A DNA stretch of 64,000 nucleotides from Ornithomonoglobus_A sp045649025 (GCA_045649025.1 JAZRPB010000006.1:62001-126000), one strand, 5' to 3'; positions 1 to 9,800 are shown, counted from the first letter of the stretch. Program-made: numbers and translations. The notes: generated by a model not told the origin, from the sequence alone.

Positions 1-596
1 AGCATAAGAAGCAATCGGGCGGTCACGGTCAGTATGGTCATGTAAAGATTGAGTTTGCACCTGGCATAACCGAGGAAATGATATTTGAAGAGAAGATATT
101 TGGCGGAAGTGTACCACGTAACTACTTCCCTGCTGTTGAAAAGGGCTTACAGGACAGCTGTGAAAAGGGTGTGCTTGCAGGTTATCCTGTTGTTAACCTG
201 AAGGCTACATTGCTTGATGGTTCATATCACCCTGTTGACTCTTCGGAAATGGCATTCAAAACTGCCGCATCAATTGCATATAAGGAAGGCTTAAAGCAGG
301 CAGGTCCTGTAATATTAGAGCCAATCGGCTACTTAAAGAGCTATGTGCCAGAAAGCATAATGGGTGATGTTATTGGCGACATTAACAAACGCCGCGGACG
401 TATAATGGGCATGGGTGAAAGCGACAAGTCGGGCCTTAACCTTGTTGAAGCTGAAGTTCCAATGTCTGAAATGCATAAGTACGCAACAGACCTACGTGCA
501 TTAAGCGGTGGCAGAGGAATGTTCACATTTGAGTTTGTAAGATACGAAAGAGCACCCATGGAAGTAGCAAACAAAATAATTGCATCTTCTCACTAA
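1..596 (+). CDS. Elongation factor G-like GTPase, C-terminal part (partial)
   Basis: The reading frame is open from the window edge, so only about the last 198 residues are seen. They hold the EF-G domain IV signature (KQSGGHGQYGHV near the edge) followed by the domain IV/V region with VLEPIGYLK and the RRGRIMGM motif. The HGQYGHVK wording and the ending fit the EF-G-like paralogue (FusA2 type) of Clostridia better than the translating EF-G, which usually reads GRGQFGHV, but the G domain that would settle this lies outside the window. Family members act as ribosome-associated GTPases; the role of the paralogue is not established from this sequence. No terminator with a T-run directly follows. 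Confidence 0.85.
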   Translation, partial: HKKQSGGHGQYGHVKIEFAPGITEEMIFEEKIFGGSVPRNYFPAVEKGLQDSCEKGVLAGYPVVNLKATLLDGSYHPVDSSEMAFKTAASIAYKEGLKQAGPVILEPIGYLKSYVPESIMGDVIGDINKRRGRIMGMGESDKSGLNLVEAEVPMSEMHKYATDLRALSGGRGMFTFEFVRYERAPMEVANKIIASSH

Positions 597-633
597 TGTT
601 TTGTGCACATTTTTTTCAGATAAATATTTTTTG

Positions 634-678
634 TCGAAGATAGACAAAGATTTTATTGGATTTTTGTCTATTATTCGA
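634..678. other. Intergenic hairpin of unknown role
   Basis: A long dyad lies in the 231-bp gap between the EF-G-like gene and the ABC ATPase: arms TCGAA/TTCGA outside and ATAGACAAA/TTTGTCTAT inside, with a 14-nt loop. No T-run follows on either strand, so it is not a classical terminator; it could be an operator or an mRNA 3'-end structure. Nothing else was recognised in this gap. Confidence 0.5.
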
Positions 679-827
679 CTACCATTTTCCTCAAGAATAT
701 GTTATCATATATTATATGTTAAAATGAAACATTATGGAGTTATATGTGCTCCAATACAACCAAAGATTAAGCTAATTTAGTCTGTAAAAATAAAGCAAAT
801 TGAAAGCATGAGAGGAGATTATTAATA

Positions 828-1934
828 ATGGCAGATTTGCAATTAAAAAATATTACAAAAAGATATCCTAACGGATTTGTAGGTGCCAGCGACATCACAC
901 TTGATATCGAGGATAAGGAATTTATAATTCTTGTTGGTCCTTCAGGTTGTGGTAAATCAACAACCTTGCGTATGATAGCAGGTCTTGAAGAAATTTCAGA
1001 TGGTGAGCTTTACATAGGTGGCAAGCTTATGAATGACGTTGCACCAAAAGACAGAGATATAGCTATGGTTTTCCAAAACTATGCTCTATATCCACATATG
1101 ACCGTTTTCGATAATATGGCTTTTGCTCTTAAGTTAAGAAAAACTCCAAAGGATGAAATCAAAAAGAGAGTTGACGAAGCAGCTAAAATTCTTGAAATTG
1201 AGCATTTGTTAGACAGAAAGCCTGCTGCTCTATCGGGTGGTCAGAGACAGCGTGTTGCTATGGGACGTGCACTTGTTCGTAGCCCAAAGGTATTCTTAAT
1301 GGATGAACCTCTTTCAAATCTTGACGCAAAGTTAAGAGTTGCAATGAGAACAGAAATTAAAAAACTTCACAACAAGCTACAAACAACGTTTATATACGTT
1401 ACTCACGACCAAATAGAAGCTATGACAATGGGTACTCGTATAGTTGTTCTTAAAGATGGTTTTGTTCAACAGGTTGATTCACCAACAACTCTATATTCAG
1501 AGCCTTGTAATATGTTTGTTGCTGGATTTATTGGCTCACCTCAAATGAACTTTATAGATGCTGTTCTTGAAGAGAAAGATGGCGGTTTGTATGCAGCATT
1601 TGGTGAAAATACAATTAAAATTCCTGAAGGCAAGGTTGCTCCATTAAAGGATTACATTGGAAAAACTGTTGTTTTAGGTATTAGACCTGAAGACATCCAC
1701 GATGACGAAGGCTTTATTGCAGCTAAACCCGACGGTGTATGTAGTGCATACGTTGATGTTACAGAGCTTCTTGGCTCAGAAACATATCTATATCTAAAGA
1801 TTTCTGATACACCATTCACAGCAAAGGTAAACCAACGCTCAAACGCACAAATTGGCGAAACAATTAATGTTTGCTTCGATACTAACAAGCTACACATTTT
1901 CGATAAAGAAACAGAGCTTGCAATTGTTCACTAA
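828..1934 (+). CDS. msmX: Sugar ABC transporter ATPase, MsmX/UgpC type
   Basis: A 368-residue cytoplasmic ATPase that energises carbohydrate importers. Walker A GPSGCGKST is at residues 37-45, the signature LSGGQ at 135-139, Walker B VFLMDE at 155-160 and the H-loop THDQ after it; the C-terminal 130 residues form the MalK-type OB/TOBE regulatory domain. A strong ribosome site (GAGGAG, 812-817) precedes the ATG. No permease or binding-protein gene is adjacent, so it is an orphan ATPase, as MsmX is in Bacillus, where one ATPase serves several sugar importers; that shared role here is inference. A clear terminator follows directly, so it is probably monocistronic. Confidence 0.93.
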   Translation: MADLQLKNITKRYPNGFVGASDITLDIEDKEFIILVGPSGCGKSTTLRMIAGLEEISDGELYIGGKLMNDVAPKDRDIAMVFQNYALYPHMTVFDNMAFALKLRKTPKDEIKKRVDEAAKILEIEHLLDRKPAALSGGQRQRVAMGRALVRSPKVFLMDEPLSNLDAKLRVAMRTEIKKLHNKLQTTFIYVTHDQIEAMTMGTRIVVLKDGFVQQVDSPTTLYSEPCNMFVAGFIGSPQMNFIDAVLEEKDGGLYAAFGENTIKIPEGKVAPLKDYIGKTVVLGIRPEDIHDDEGFIAAKPDGVCSAYVDVTELLGSETYLYLKISDTPFTAKVNQRSNAQIGETINVCFDTNKLHIFDKETELAIVH

Positions 1935-1947
1935 TTTAAAAACCACA

Positions 1948-1979
1948 AAAACAGTGACCGATATGGTCACTGTTTTTTT
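1948..1979 (+). terminator. Rho-independent terminator of the ABC ATPase gene
   Basis: Stem AACAGTGACC/GGTCACTGTT with a short loop and a run of seven T, starting 14 nt after the stop codon. Confidence 0.9.
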
Positions 1980-1980
1980 A

Positions 1981-2084
1981 TCTTTTAGGAAATTACTACT
2001 ATATAAGTTGTAATTTCCTAAATTACAAAAAAGTCTACTTATGGAAGTGAGCTAAGAAAACGACCGTCCGATAGTGGCTTTTTT
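1981..2084 (-). repeat. 104-bp intergenic repeat, copy 1
   Basis: Reverse-oriented member of a three-copy family (others at 40043-40146 and 53657-53760). The half with GTAATTT-AGG-AAATTAC and GTAGACTTTTTT is nearly identical in all copies; the segment between GCCACTATCG and AGCTCACTT is the most divergent. Outer arms AAAAAAG...CTTTTTT could fold into a terminator-like stem. It lies between two convergent terminators. Confidence 0.85.
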
Positions 2085-2097
2085 ATAGTCTGCAATC

Positions 2098-2133
2098 AAA
2101 AGGACGGTTTGAATTGTTCAAACCGTCCTTTTT
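2098..2133. terminator. Bidirectional terminator
   Basis: A near-perfect palindrome (AAAAGGACGGTTTGAA with its complement) flanked by A and T runs. It serves the minus-strand lipoprotein operon, whose last stop codon is at 2148. Confidence 0.85.
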
Positions 2134-2147
2134 TAGTATATTATTTG

Positions 2148-2693
2148 TTACTTTTTACTTTCTGATAGTGGCGGAACAATCGCCTCAAAATTTGTTACTG
2201 CCTTTGCTGCGAGTGCCATTAAGAGATTTTGTTGCTCCGAGCTATTTCCCGAACCTGCAGTTATTTTTATTACGCAGCCTCTATCATAAACATAAATCGA
2301 CGGGAATGCTATGTATGCACTCTCACCAAGATTTGCAACCTCTATTGTATCGCTTCTCTTTGCCATAGCGGCATCATACTGTGCCTTCACTGATTGTGCA
2401 TCTATTTTATCTGTCATCTGTGTAATTTTAATTTCAATACTGTCGTTTTCACCCTTTGGTTCGCTAACATAAACTGCCTTTGATGTATTATCCTCGTGCA
2501 CAATAACTCCGCCGTCAACAACAGGCACATATTCAAATTCAAGTGCCTCATATACATCATTTGCAGTAAGAACATTAACAGGGTCTATCTGCTCAATAGT
2601 TGTTGATGTTTTTTCAACATCATTTGTGCCACCGCAAGCAGCAATGCCAAGCATCATTGCTATGCATAAAATAACTGATAATATTTTTCTCAT
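2148..2693 (-). CDS. Putative lipoprotein of unknown function
   Basis: The 181-residue product begins with a signal peptide ending in a lipobox (GIAAC, Cys20), so it should be lipid-anchored on the outer face of the membrane. The mature part is soluble, mixed alpha/beta and acidic; I recognise no family. It is the last gene of the cysS-mrnC-transketolase operon, 30 nt after the transketolase C-terminal gene, with its own ribosome site GGGAG. The position suggests co-expression and not a shared function. A bidirectional terminator follows. Confidence 0.75.
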   Translation of the reverse strand: MRKILSVILCIAMMLGIAACGGTNDVEKTSTTIEQIDPVNVLTANDVYEALEFEYVPVVDGGVIVHEDNTSKAVYVSEPKGENDSIEIKITQMTDKIDAQSVKAQYDAAMAKRSDTIEVANLGESAYIAFPSIYVYDRGCVIKITAGSGNSSEQQNLLMALAAKAVTNFEAIVPPLSESKK

Positions 2694-2723
2694 TTATATC
2701 GCTCCCTTCAGTAATATATAAAA

Positions 2724-3656
2724 TCACTTCTTCATAGCTATTGCTTCTTTTGCTTTTAATACAATATTTTCAGGTGTTAAGCCGTATTCTTCAAATAATT
2801 GTGCTGGTTTACCTGATTTACCAAATCTGTCTGTACCTATTATCTTAACTGGACACGGTGCCTTTTCACACACAACCTCTGTTACAGCACTTCCAAGTCC
2901 GCCCATAATATAGTGCTCTTCACAAGTAACAATAGCGCCTGTTTCATTTGAAGCCTTAACTATAATATCTTTGTCTATCGGTTTAATTGTGTGGATATTT
3001 ACCACTCTTGCACTAATTCCCTCTTCTTTAAGCAGTTCCGATGCCTTAATAGCCATTTCCACCATAAGACCTGTTGCTATAATTGTAACATCGCTTCCGT
3101 CCTTAACTTCAACACCTTTACCAAGCTCAAACTTATAATTATCGTCATTTACATCCTCAACTGCAAGTCTGCCAAATCTCATATAAACAGGTCCTTCGTG
3201 TTCTATTGCAGCTTTAACAGCAGCCATGGCCTCTCTGTCATCGGCTGGGTTTATAATAACCATATTCGGAATAGAACGCATAAGTGCAATATCCTCAAGA
3301 CATTGGTGCGAAGCACCGTCCTCACCAACTGAAATGCCTGCATGTGTTGCACCTATTTTTACATTAAGATTTGTGTATCCGATTGAGTTTCTTATCTGTT
3401 CAAATGCACGTCCTGCCGCAAACATAGCAAATGTAGACGCAAAAACAATTTTACCCGTTGTTGCCAAACCTGCCGCAACACTCATCATATTCCCTTCTGC
3501 TATACCCATATTAATAAATCTTTCGGGATATGCTTTTTGGAACATCTCCGTTTTTGTTGACTTGGAAAGGTCTGCATCCAAAACAACTATATTGGGGTTT
3601 TTACCATGTTCAACAAGTGCTTCACCGTATGATTCTCTTGTAGCCTTCTTTGCCAT
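2724..3656 (-). CDS. Transketolase, C-terminal subunit
   Basis: The 310-residue protein covers the pyrimidine-binding and C-terminal domains of transketolase (MGIAEGNMMSVAAGLA, then the glutamate-containing Pyr-domain region and a Rossmann-like C-terminal domain). Many Clostridia and archaea split transketolase in two; the halves assemble into the thiamine-diphosphate enzyme of the non-oxidative pentose phosphate pathway. Its ATG overlaps the stop codon of the N-terminal half by one base (TAATG), so the two are translationally coupled. A DXP synthase-like role is less likely because both halves match transketolase in length and order. Confidence 0.92.
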   Translation of the reverse strand: MAKKATRESYGEALVEHGKNPNIVVLDADLSKSTKTEMFQKAYPERFINMGIAEGNMMSVAAGLATTGKIVFASTFAMFAAGRAFEQIRNSIGYTNLNVKIGATHAGISVGEDGASHQCLEDIALMRSIPNMVIINPADDREAMAAVKAAIEHEGPVYMRFGRLAVEDVNDDNYKFELGKGVEVKDGSDVTIIATGLMVEMAIKASELLKEEGISARVVNIHTIKPIDKDIIVKASNETGAIVTCEEHYIMGGLGSAVTEVVCEKAPCPVKIIGTDRFGKSGKPAQLFEEYGLTPENIVLKAKEAIAMKK

Positions 3657-4504
3657 TATAGTTCACCCTCCAATTTATTAATAATTTCATCCAATTCTTT
3701 TATTGCTATCTCATATTCGGGTTGTTTGGGGGCATTTCCGTGCCATGCTGCATTATTTTCCATATATGATACATTCTTACCCTTTACCGACTTCATTATA
3801 ATTGCAGTAGGCTTACCTTTACAAGCCTTTGCCGCCTCAATTGCGTTATATAACTTTTCAAAATCGTGTGCATCTGTTACAACCACGTTCCAGCCAAATG
3901 CTTCAAACTTTTTATCTATGGGCGTTGGATTCATAACCTTACAGATATCACCGTCGATTTGCAATCCATTATTATCCACAAAAATAGTAAGATTATCAAG
4001 CTTATAGTGAGCAGCAAACATAGCCTGTTCCCAAACCTGACCTTCTTCAAGCTCACCATCGCCTAAAATTGAATATACTCTGTAATCCTTATTATCGAGC
4101 TTTGCAGCAAGTGCCATTCCTCCCGCTGCACTCACACCCTGACCAAGCGAGCCCGTTGACATATCAACTCCAGGCACCTTTCTCATATCAGGGTGTCCCT
4201 GCAGATATGAATTTATATTTCTGAAGGTTGGTATATCATCAACAGGAAAGAATCCCCTTAAAGCCAATGTGCTATATAGTGCAGGTGCAGTGTGTCCTTT
4301 CGATAAAACAAATCTGTCCCTATCCTCTTTTTTGGGGTTTTTAGGATCTATATTCATAACTTCAAAATACAAAAGTGTTAATACATCCGCTATTGACAAC
4401 GAGCCTCCTGGATGGCCTGATGCAGCCGTATACACAGCAGTTATTGCATTTTTTCTCACTTTATTTGCAATAATACTAAGCTCGGTAATTCTTTTTTTGT
4501 CCAT
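3656..4504 (-). CDS. Transketolase, N-terminal subunit
   Basis: The 282-residue thiamine-diphosphate-binding half has the motifs SGHPGGSLSIAD, the substrate loop GHPDMRKVPGVDMSTGSLGQG, and the diphosphate/metal motif GDGELEEGQVWE followed by DNNGLQIDG. Together with the downstream half it gives a full transketolase. The ribosome site GGGGGA is 8 nt before the ATG and the gene starts 17 nt after mrnC, so all four enzyme genes here form one transcript. Confidence 0.93.
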   Translation of the reverse strand: MDKKRITELSIIANKVRKNAITAVYTAASGHPGGSLSIADVLTLLYFEVMNIDPKNPKKEDRDRFVLSKGHTAPALYSTLALRGFFPVDDIPTFRNINSYLQGHPDMRKVPGVDMSTGSLGQGVSAAGGMALAAKLDNKDYRVYSILGDGELEEGQVWEQAMFAAHYKLDNLTIFVDNNGLQIDGDICKVMNPTPIDKKFEAFGWNVVVTDAHDFEKLYNAIEAAKACKGKPTAIIMKSVKGKNVSYMENNAAWHGNAPKQPEYEIAIKELDEIINKLEGEL

Positions 4505-4521
4505 TAATAATTCCCCCTGTT

Positions 4522-4920
4522 TTATTCTTTATCAAATGCATTTTCATATGCAGCTGACATAAGTTCATTCATTCTTTCTTCTTCATTAGATAAATAAAGA
4601 TATCCTATAAGTGCCTCAAAGCCTGTTGCGTGACGGTAATCGGTAAGGTCAGCATTTTTAGGCACTGTTGCAGATTTTGCATTTCTGCCCCGCTTATACA
4701 CTGCCATTTCTTTTTCTGTAAGCATTTTCTCAATGGCGTGTATACTGTTTGACTGTGCGTGTGCTTTTACATACTTAACGCTTTCCAAATGCAGTTTATG
4801 TGCAGGCATATCAGGATTTTCGCCAATCACTCTGCCTCTTACATAAAGCTCATACACACCATCGCCCATATAGGCAAGTGCAAGCGACGAATATTGTGAT
4901 GGTTCTTTAACATTTATCAT
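4522..4920 (-). CDS. mrnC: Mini-ribonuclease III
   Basis: A 132-residue stand-alone RNase III catalytic domain without the double-stranded-RNA-binding domain, as in Mini-III enzymes that trim 23S rRNA precursor ends in Bacillus. Visible signatures are LALAYMGDGVYELYVR (with the catalytic Asp) and TGFEALIGYLYL (with the second acidic residue). I chose the ATG at 4920 because it overlaps the cysS stop codon as ATGA and has GGAG nine bases upstream; an ATG 15 nt further upstream is open but lacks this spacing. cysS-mrnC is a common gene pair in Firmicutes. Confidence 0.92.
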   Translation of the reverse strand: MINVKEPSQYSSLALAYMGDGVYELYVRGRVIGENPDMPAHKLHLESVKYVKAHAQSNSIHAIEKMLTEKEMAVYKRGRNAKSATVPKNADLTDYRHATGFEALIGYLYLSNEEERMNELMSAAYENAFDKE

Positions 4921-6308
4921 TTTGCATAGCTCCATTTTACACCTTGAGGTGTATCCTCTAATACAATATTCATTTCCTTTAGCTTATCTCTTATCTCATC
5001 TGCTCTTGCCCAATTCTTTTGGGCACGTGCCTCGGTTCTTTCCTTTATAAGAGCCTCTATTTCTTCATCAAGCGACTTCTCACTGCTTTGGTTAAACAGT
5101 CCCAAAACGTCGCCAAGCTCTCTTATAAGAGCAAGTATAGCATCAATTGTGGCTTTTGATGAGTTTTGGTCTATCTTTGTATTTGCAAGATAAACTATAT
5201 CAAATATTGCTGCAATTGCATCTGCAGTATTTAAGTCGTCATCCATTGCTGCTATATACTTTTCCTTGTATGCTTTGAGTGCATTTAATATTTCACCATC
5301 GGCTTCATTATTATTTGCACCCGATTTTAGAAATTCAAGATTTTCAATACAAGTATATACTCTGCCAACTGCCGACTTTGCCTGCTCCATAAGTACGTCG
5401 GAGAAGTTTATGGGGTTTCTGTAATGAGCACTCAACATAAAAAATCTTATAACCTCGCTGTTGTACTTTTCACGTATATCTCTTACAGTAAAGAAATTAC
5501 CCAGCGACTTACTCATTTTTTGATTATTTATATTGATATATCCGTTATGCATCCAATAATTTGCAAAAGGCTTTCCGTTTGCCGATTCGCTTTGTGCAAT
5601 TTCATTTTCGTGGTGAGGGAATATCAAATCCTGACCTCCTGAATGAAGATCGATTGTCTCACCCAGATATTTATTCGCCATGGCACTACATTCTATGTGC
5701 CAACCAGGTCTGCCCATTCCCCACGGACTTTCCCACGCAGGCTCGCCCTCCTTTTGCTTTTTCCACAAGGCAAAGTCCATAACATCACGCTTTGTTTCGT
5801 TTATGTCAATTCTTGCACCTGCTTCCAAATCCTCAAGAGGCTGCTTTGAAAGCTTGCCGTATTCACGGAATTTTTTTGTTGAAAAATATACATCACCGTC
5901 AACATTATATGCAAAGCCTTTTTCCTCAAGCTTTTTAACAATATCAATTATAGCATCTATATTTTCTGTTGCCTTTGGATGTACGGTTGCTTTATGAATA
6001 CCAAGTGCCTGAGCATCCTCAAAATATTCATTAATAAATCTTTCACCCAGCTCTTTAACTGTTATGCCCTCTGCGTTTGCTCTCTTTATCATTTTATCGT
6101 CTATATCGGTAAAATTTTGCACAAACTTTACCTTATATCCGCTATATTCAAGATATCTACGCATTGTATCAAACACAATAAACGGGCGGGCATTTCCTAT
6201 ATGAAAATAGTCATATACGGTAGGGCCGCAAGAGTACATTTTAACCTCATTTTTATCCTGTGGTATAAATTCCTCTTTTTTGCGTGTCAGAGTGTTATAA
6301 ACCTTCAT
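4917..6308 (-). CDS. cysS: Cysteinyl-tRNA synthetase
   Basis: A class I aminoacyl-tRNA synthetase of 463 residues that charges tRNA-Cys. The HIGH-type motif HIGN is at residues 36-39, the zinc-ligand Cys at 27 (SCGPTVYDY), the zinc-site motif GWHIECSAMA in the middle, and KMSKS near residue 268, followed by the anticodon-binding helical C-terminus. The length matches the family. It is the first gene of the operon, with ribosome site CGGAGGT before the ATG. The leader (about 210 nt) is structured but has no T-box motif. Confidence 0.96.
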   Translation of the reverse strand: MKVYNTLTRKKEEFIPQDKNEVKMYSCGPTVYDYFHIGNARPFIVFDTMRRYLEYSGYKVKFVQNFTDIDDKMIKRANAEGITVKELGERFINEYFEDAQALGIHKATVHPKATENIDAIIDIVKKLEEKGFAYNVDGDVYFSTKKFREYGKLSKQPLEDLEAGARIDINETKRDVMDFALWKKQKEGEPAWESPWGMGRPGWHIECSAMANKYLGETIDLHSGGQDLIFPHHENEIAQSESANGKPFANYWMHNGYININNQKMSKSLGNFFTVRDIREKYNSEVIRFFMLSAHYRNPINFSDVLMEQAKSAVGRVYTCIENLEFLKSGANNNEADGEILNALKAYKEKYIAAMDDDLNTADAIAAIFDIVYLANTKIDQNSSKATIDAILALIRELGDVLGLFNQSSEKSLDEEIEALIKERTEARAQKNWARADEIRDKLKEMNIVLEDTPQGVKWSYAK

Positions 6309-6520
6309 AATACCTCCGTATCCTTTCTTGAATTAAAATATTATTCTACGAAATACATTATAAATTTCGTGTACAATTTAGATGCCGAGAAATCATTTTA
6401 CCAGGAGCAAAAATCTTTCCTGGCAAGGAGATTTTTGCCACACCGTCAATTGACACAGTGCTCGAAAGAGCACAAAAGAGCGACAGCTCTTAAGAATTTT
6501 ATGAAATAAAATTCTGTATG
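6309..6520 (-). promoter_or_regulatory. Structured leader of the cysS operon
   Basis: Between the predicted transcription start and cysS the transcript can form four successive hairpins: GAATTTTAT/ATAAAATTC, AAGAGC/GCTCTT, GTGCTC/GAGCAC and GCAAAAATCT/AGATTTTTGC. The T-box core expected upstream of many cysS genes (GGTGG-ACCGCG type) is absent. The hairpins are visible; a regulatory function is inference. Confidence 0.5.
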
Positions 6521-6525
6521 TGTCA

Positions 6526-6554
6526 ATTATAGCATAATTTCACTCTAATTGCAA
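6526..6554 (-). promoter_or_regulatory. Predicted sigma-A promoter of the cysS operon
   Basis: On the minus strand, -35 TTGCAA (6549-6554) and -10 TATAAT (6526-6531) with a 17-bp spacer. Confidence 0.65.
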
Positions 6555-6645
6555 TAGCACTTTTAAATAAAGAAACATCTTTTTTAGAGTATATTTTCAC
6601 AAACCAAACAAAGATAATTTTAACGCATTTTTTAATAAAAATGTC

Positions 6646-6674
6646 TTGACAAATACCAATTTGTGTGGTATCAT
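6646..6674 (+). promoter_or_regulatory. Predicted promoter of tRNA-Glu
   Basis: -35 TTGACA (6646-6651), 17-bp spacer and -10 TATCAT (6669-6674), about 20 nt before the tRNA. Confidence 0.8.
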
Positions 6675-6693
6675 ATACAGGTAATTTATTTTT

Positions 6694-6765
6694 GGCCCGT
6701 TGGTCAAGCGGTTAAGACTCCGCCCTCTCACGGCGGCATCAAGGGTTCGATTCCCTTACGGGTCA
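6694..6765 (+). tRNA. tRNA-Glu (anticodon CTC)
   Basis: Cloverleaf with acceptor GGCCCGT/ACGGGTC, anticodon stem CCGCC/GGCGG around loop CTCTCAC (anticodon CTC, reads GAG), T-loop GGTTCGATTCC and discriminator A. The 3' CCA is not encoded. Its 3' end lies beside the phage-type gene remnant, a usual place for integrating elements. Confidence 0.93.
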
Positions 6766-6777
6766 TAAATTAAAATT

Positions 6778-6817
6778 CCGCATAAGTGCTTATAAATAAG
6801 CATTTATGCGGTTTTTT
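6778..6817. terminator. Terminator after tRNA-Glu
   Basis: Stem CCGCATAAG-TGCTTAT with its complement, then six T. It also lies just beyond the stop codon of the minus-strand polyvalent gene. Confidence 0.85.
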
Positions 6818-6823
6818 GTTACT

Positions 6824-9800
6824 TTAATAAGAGAAAATACCATCCTCAACCATTTTTTCAATGGTCGGTACAGCTTCATCAGGTGTTGCCTTTGCTTCAA
6901 GAATTGTGCGTACAGTCTGCGATACCTTTTTATCTTTGGCTGTTCTCTTTGGTACTTGTATCTCTCTATGTGGATTTTCACCCACAGGTATAGCACCGTA
7001 TTCCTTTATCTTGTCAAGCCATTCATCCCAGAATTCTGTGTTTTCTCCGGCAAGTGAATAACTAACATTGGAAATGTTTTCATCATACGGAGAGCCTTCT
7101 CCAAAATCACTTATTCGTTCTCTGGCAGATTCATTTCCTCTGCCAGCTCCTCTATCTCTACTGCTGTTTGCATCAAATCTTCCCGATTTGTCTCTTGATG
7201 ATGGTCCTTTATGTAAAGAAGCATTGCGTCCACCGCGTCTAATCTTTTTAGTGTAAGCGTTATAAATAGAATAGCCGCTTCGTCTATCTTCAAGGATTTC
7301 AGTAACTCTATTAATAAGGTTTGAGATTGTGTCAATTTTCTCATTATTTATCACCCCCATTATTGCAGTTGCAACATCTTCGTTCGCATAATCAACTTTA
7401 GCAACAACATTATAATATCCAAAACCACCGTCCTCATAAATATACAATATGTGCTCATTGTCCGTCACGCAACTTTGGTATTGTAGCCCCTCGTGAGTTT
7501 TGTTTTTGTTATAATAATCGGTGCTAATAGCTGAATATACTTTTTCTCTTTCAGTAGCAGTCAGCTTTAATCCTGATGGGTTATACTTTATTTTTGTTGT
7601 ATTTGTAACATTGGAATAACTAATGTCATCAACCCCTAATAGTTTATTTATTTCGTTTGATGGCGTATCTCCAATGCTTTTTCCAGAACTATTTGGTCTT
7701 CTATTATCAATATCAAACGCTGTTATAGGCTCAATTATTTCTCCAGATCTTTCAGTTTCCTGACGATTTTCTCCTCTGTAGCTGTTGTCCTCACTATATT
7801 CAGTGCCTGATAAAATTTCTTCTTGTTGTTCTTTGCTACTTTTGAAATCAACAGCATAGTATCGTCTGAAAGACCCTCTAACCTCTGGCTGAATGCCTCT
7901 CCGCTCACAATCATAAATATACCTCCTTACAATATCTAAAATTGTTTCATTATCCTCGTATATCCTTATTATGCTCGTAATAACAGGTTTGTCAATGGTT
8001 CCATTCGCAAAAACAAGAGTATTGTTTATGCCTTCCTTTGACGCGTCATAAATATCACTTACTGGGATAATATATTCACCACTGTTAGTCATATTAAATT
8101 TTGCGTGCCCGTTTTTTGCAGCCATAAATTTAGAACGATAATCACTATTTTGGCCAGCATTTAAAATACCATTAGCTCTTGCCCATCCAAAATCTGTGTA
8201 GTCATCTTCAGTATATTTCTCACTATATGTAGGGAAAACATCCATATTATAATCATTTTTTCCTCCACCGGAATCCGTACTTTCAACATACTCCGAAACC
8301 TTGAATGTATCAATCAAAGCATCATCTTCTGCCCAATATGCTTTTACTAGCTCATCAAACTGCGAAGTATACTCATTCATTCCTGACAGTGTATTTGCAA
8401 CAAACTCTTCAAAAATCTTTTCTTCGTTGTTTTTTATTATTCCGTTGTAATCTCTCGCCAGCCTTTCAAGAATATCCTTTTTTTCAACTACTGAAAGACT
8501 GTTAATAATAAGATTTTTTACTTTCTGTACACGATTTGATTTAAAGTCTTTATGTACAAGCTCGTGGTCGTTAATCTGTTCAGGTGTAAATAAATCGTGG
8601 TCATATTGAACAATAACTATTTTACGACCGTCTTTCGTTTTTATGAATATACCTTTTGCAGTTTTACTATTTCCATTCTTATCCTTTAAAAACGGTAATT
8701 TGGCTTTTCCTGTTATAAAAATAGTCTCATCAATACCATTTTTCGCATTGCGTTTTTCGATGTTCGCCATACGCTTGGTATAATGCTCTTTTCCAATAAC
8801 CTCGCACTGATGGCCAAATATTACTTTTCGTATGGTATTCCCAGCATCTTTGAGAGTTTTGCAATACTCTCTTCGCTCATTTGCGATTCCTTTCCCCTCT
8901 TTATAGCGTCTTGACCTTCCATCCACTCTTTTAGTTGGCTGGCGGGGACGCTTACCGTTCTGCCACTCGCTGCTTCCATTTGATAATAAATCTCCTGCTT
9001 GGCCACTGTCATTTCCCTCTCTTTCTACTGAATAGCTTACTTCATCTGACGAGTTATTTTCACTAACTCCAGAAGAATGTCTGATTGTGTCGCTTCTCTG
9101 TTGTCCGCCAAAAACTCTATCATTGCCCACTGCTGTTCTTCTGTTTTCAGTCCGCTCATTATCCCCAGTATTGCTTCCTTCTCCACTCTGAACATCATCA
9201 AGCAACCTATTAAGTCTTTCTCTGTCTGTGTTGGTGTATATGCCATCGTCTATCAACTCCTCCAATACACTTATTCTTTCATATTCTGTTTCTACATCAA
9301 ACTTTTCAGTAACTGTAAAATCTCCAAAACTATTATTTCTATAAACATAAAACCCATCAGCAGCATAAACATAATCAACAGGCTTTAATTTTTTATCTGC
9401 AACACCAGCATTTTTTTTCATAATAGCCTTTGATACCATTGCATACTCTTGCCTTGGCAAATACAGTGTTAAATCATTTTCATCTGTCGAATAACTCGTT
9501 TCAATAACATTATCATCATTTATTATATCACTATTTGTTTCATCATTCAATACATTTACAGAAAATTTTGTGTCTATATTCTCTGCCAAAGCATCATATA
9601 CTGCTTTTCCGCCATCTGTAAACAATGCCTCGTGTTCTCCTATACTGCCATTTTGGCTGTATGTAAGAATAATATCCGACGCAAATTCCGCAAAACCATT
9701 CTCACCAAATCGCTCTTGTAGCATAGACATAATTTTAGGATTGGATATGATTTCAGGTCGTAATGAGTTCTTAATAGCCTTAATAACCTTTGCTGTTTTG

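Noticed and set aside
580..780. Small ORF after the EF-G-like gene
   Set aside because: It overlaps the end of the gene, has no ribosome site, and runs through a hairpin and AT-rich spacer.
6309..6540. T-box riboswitch before cysS
   Set aside because: The conserved antiterminator core (GGTGG-ACCGCG type) and a terminator before the ATG are not present; only generic hairpins are seen.
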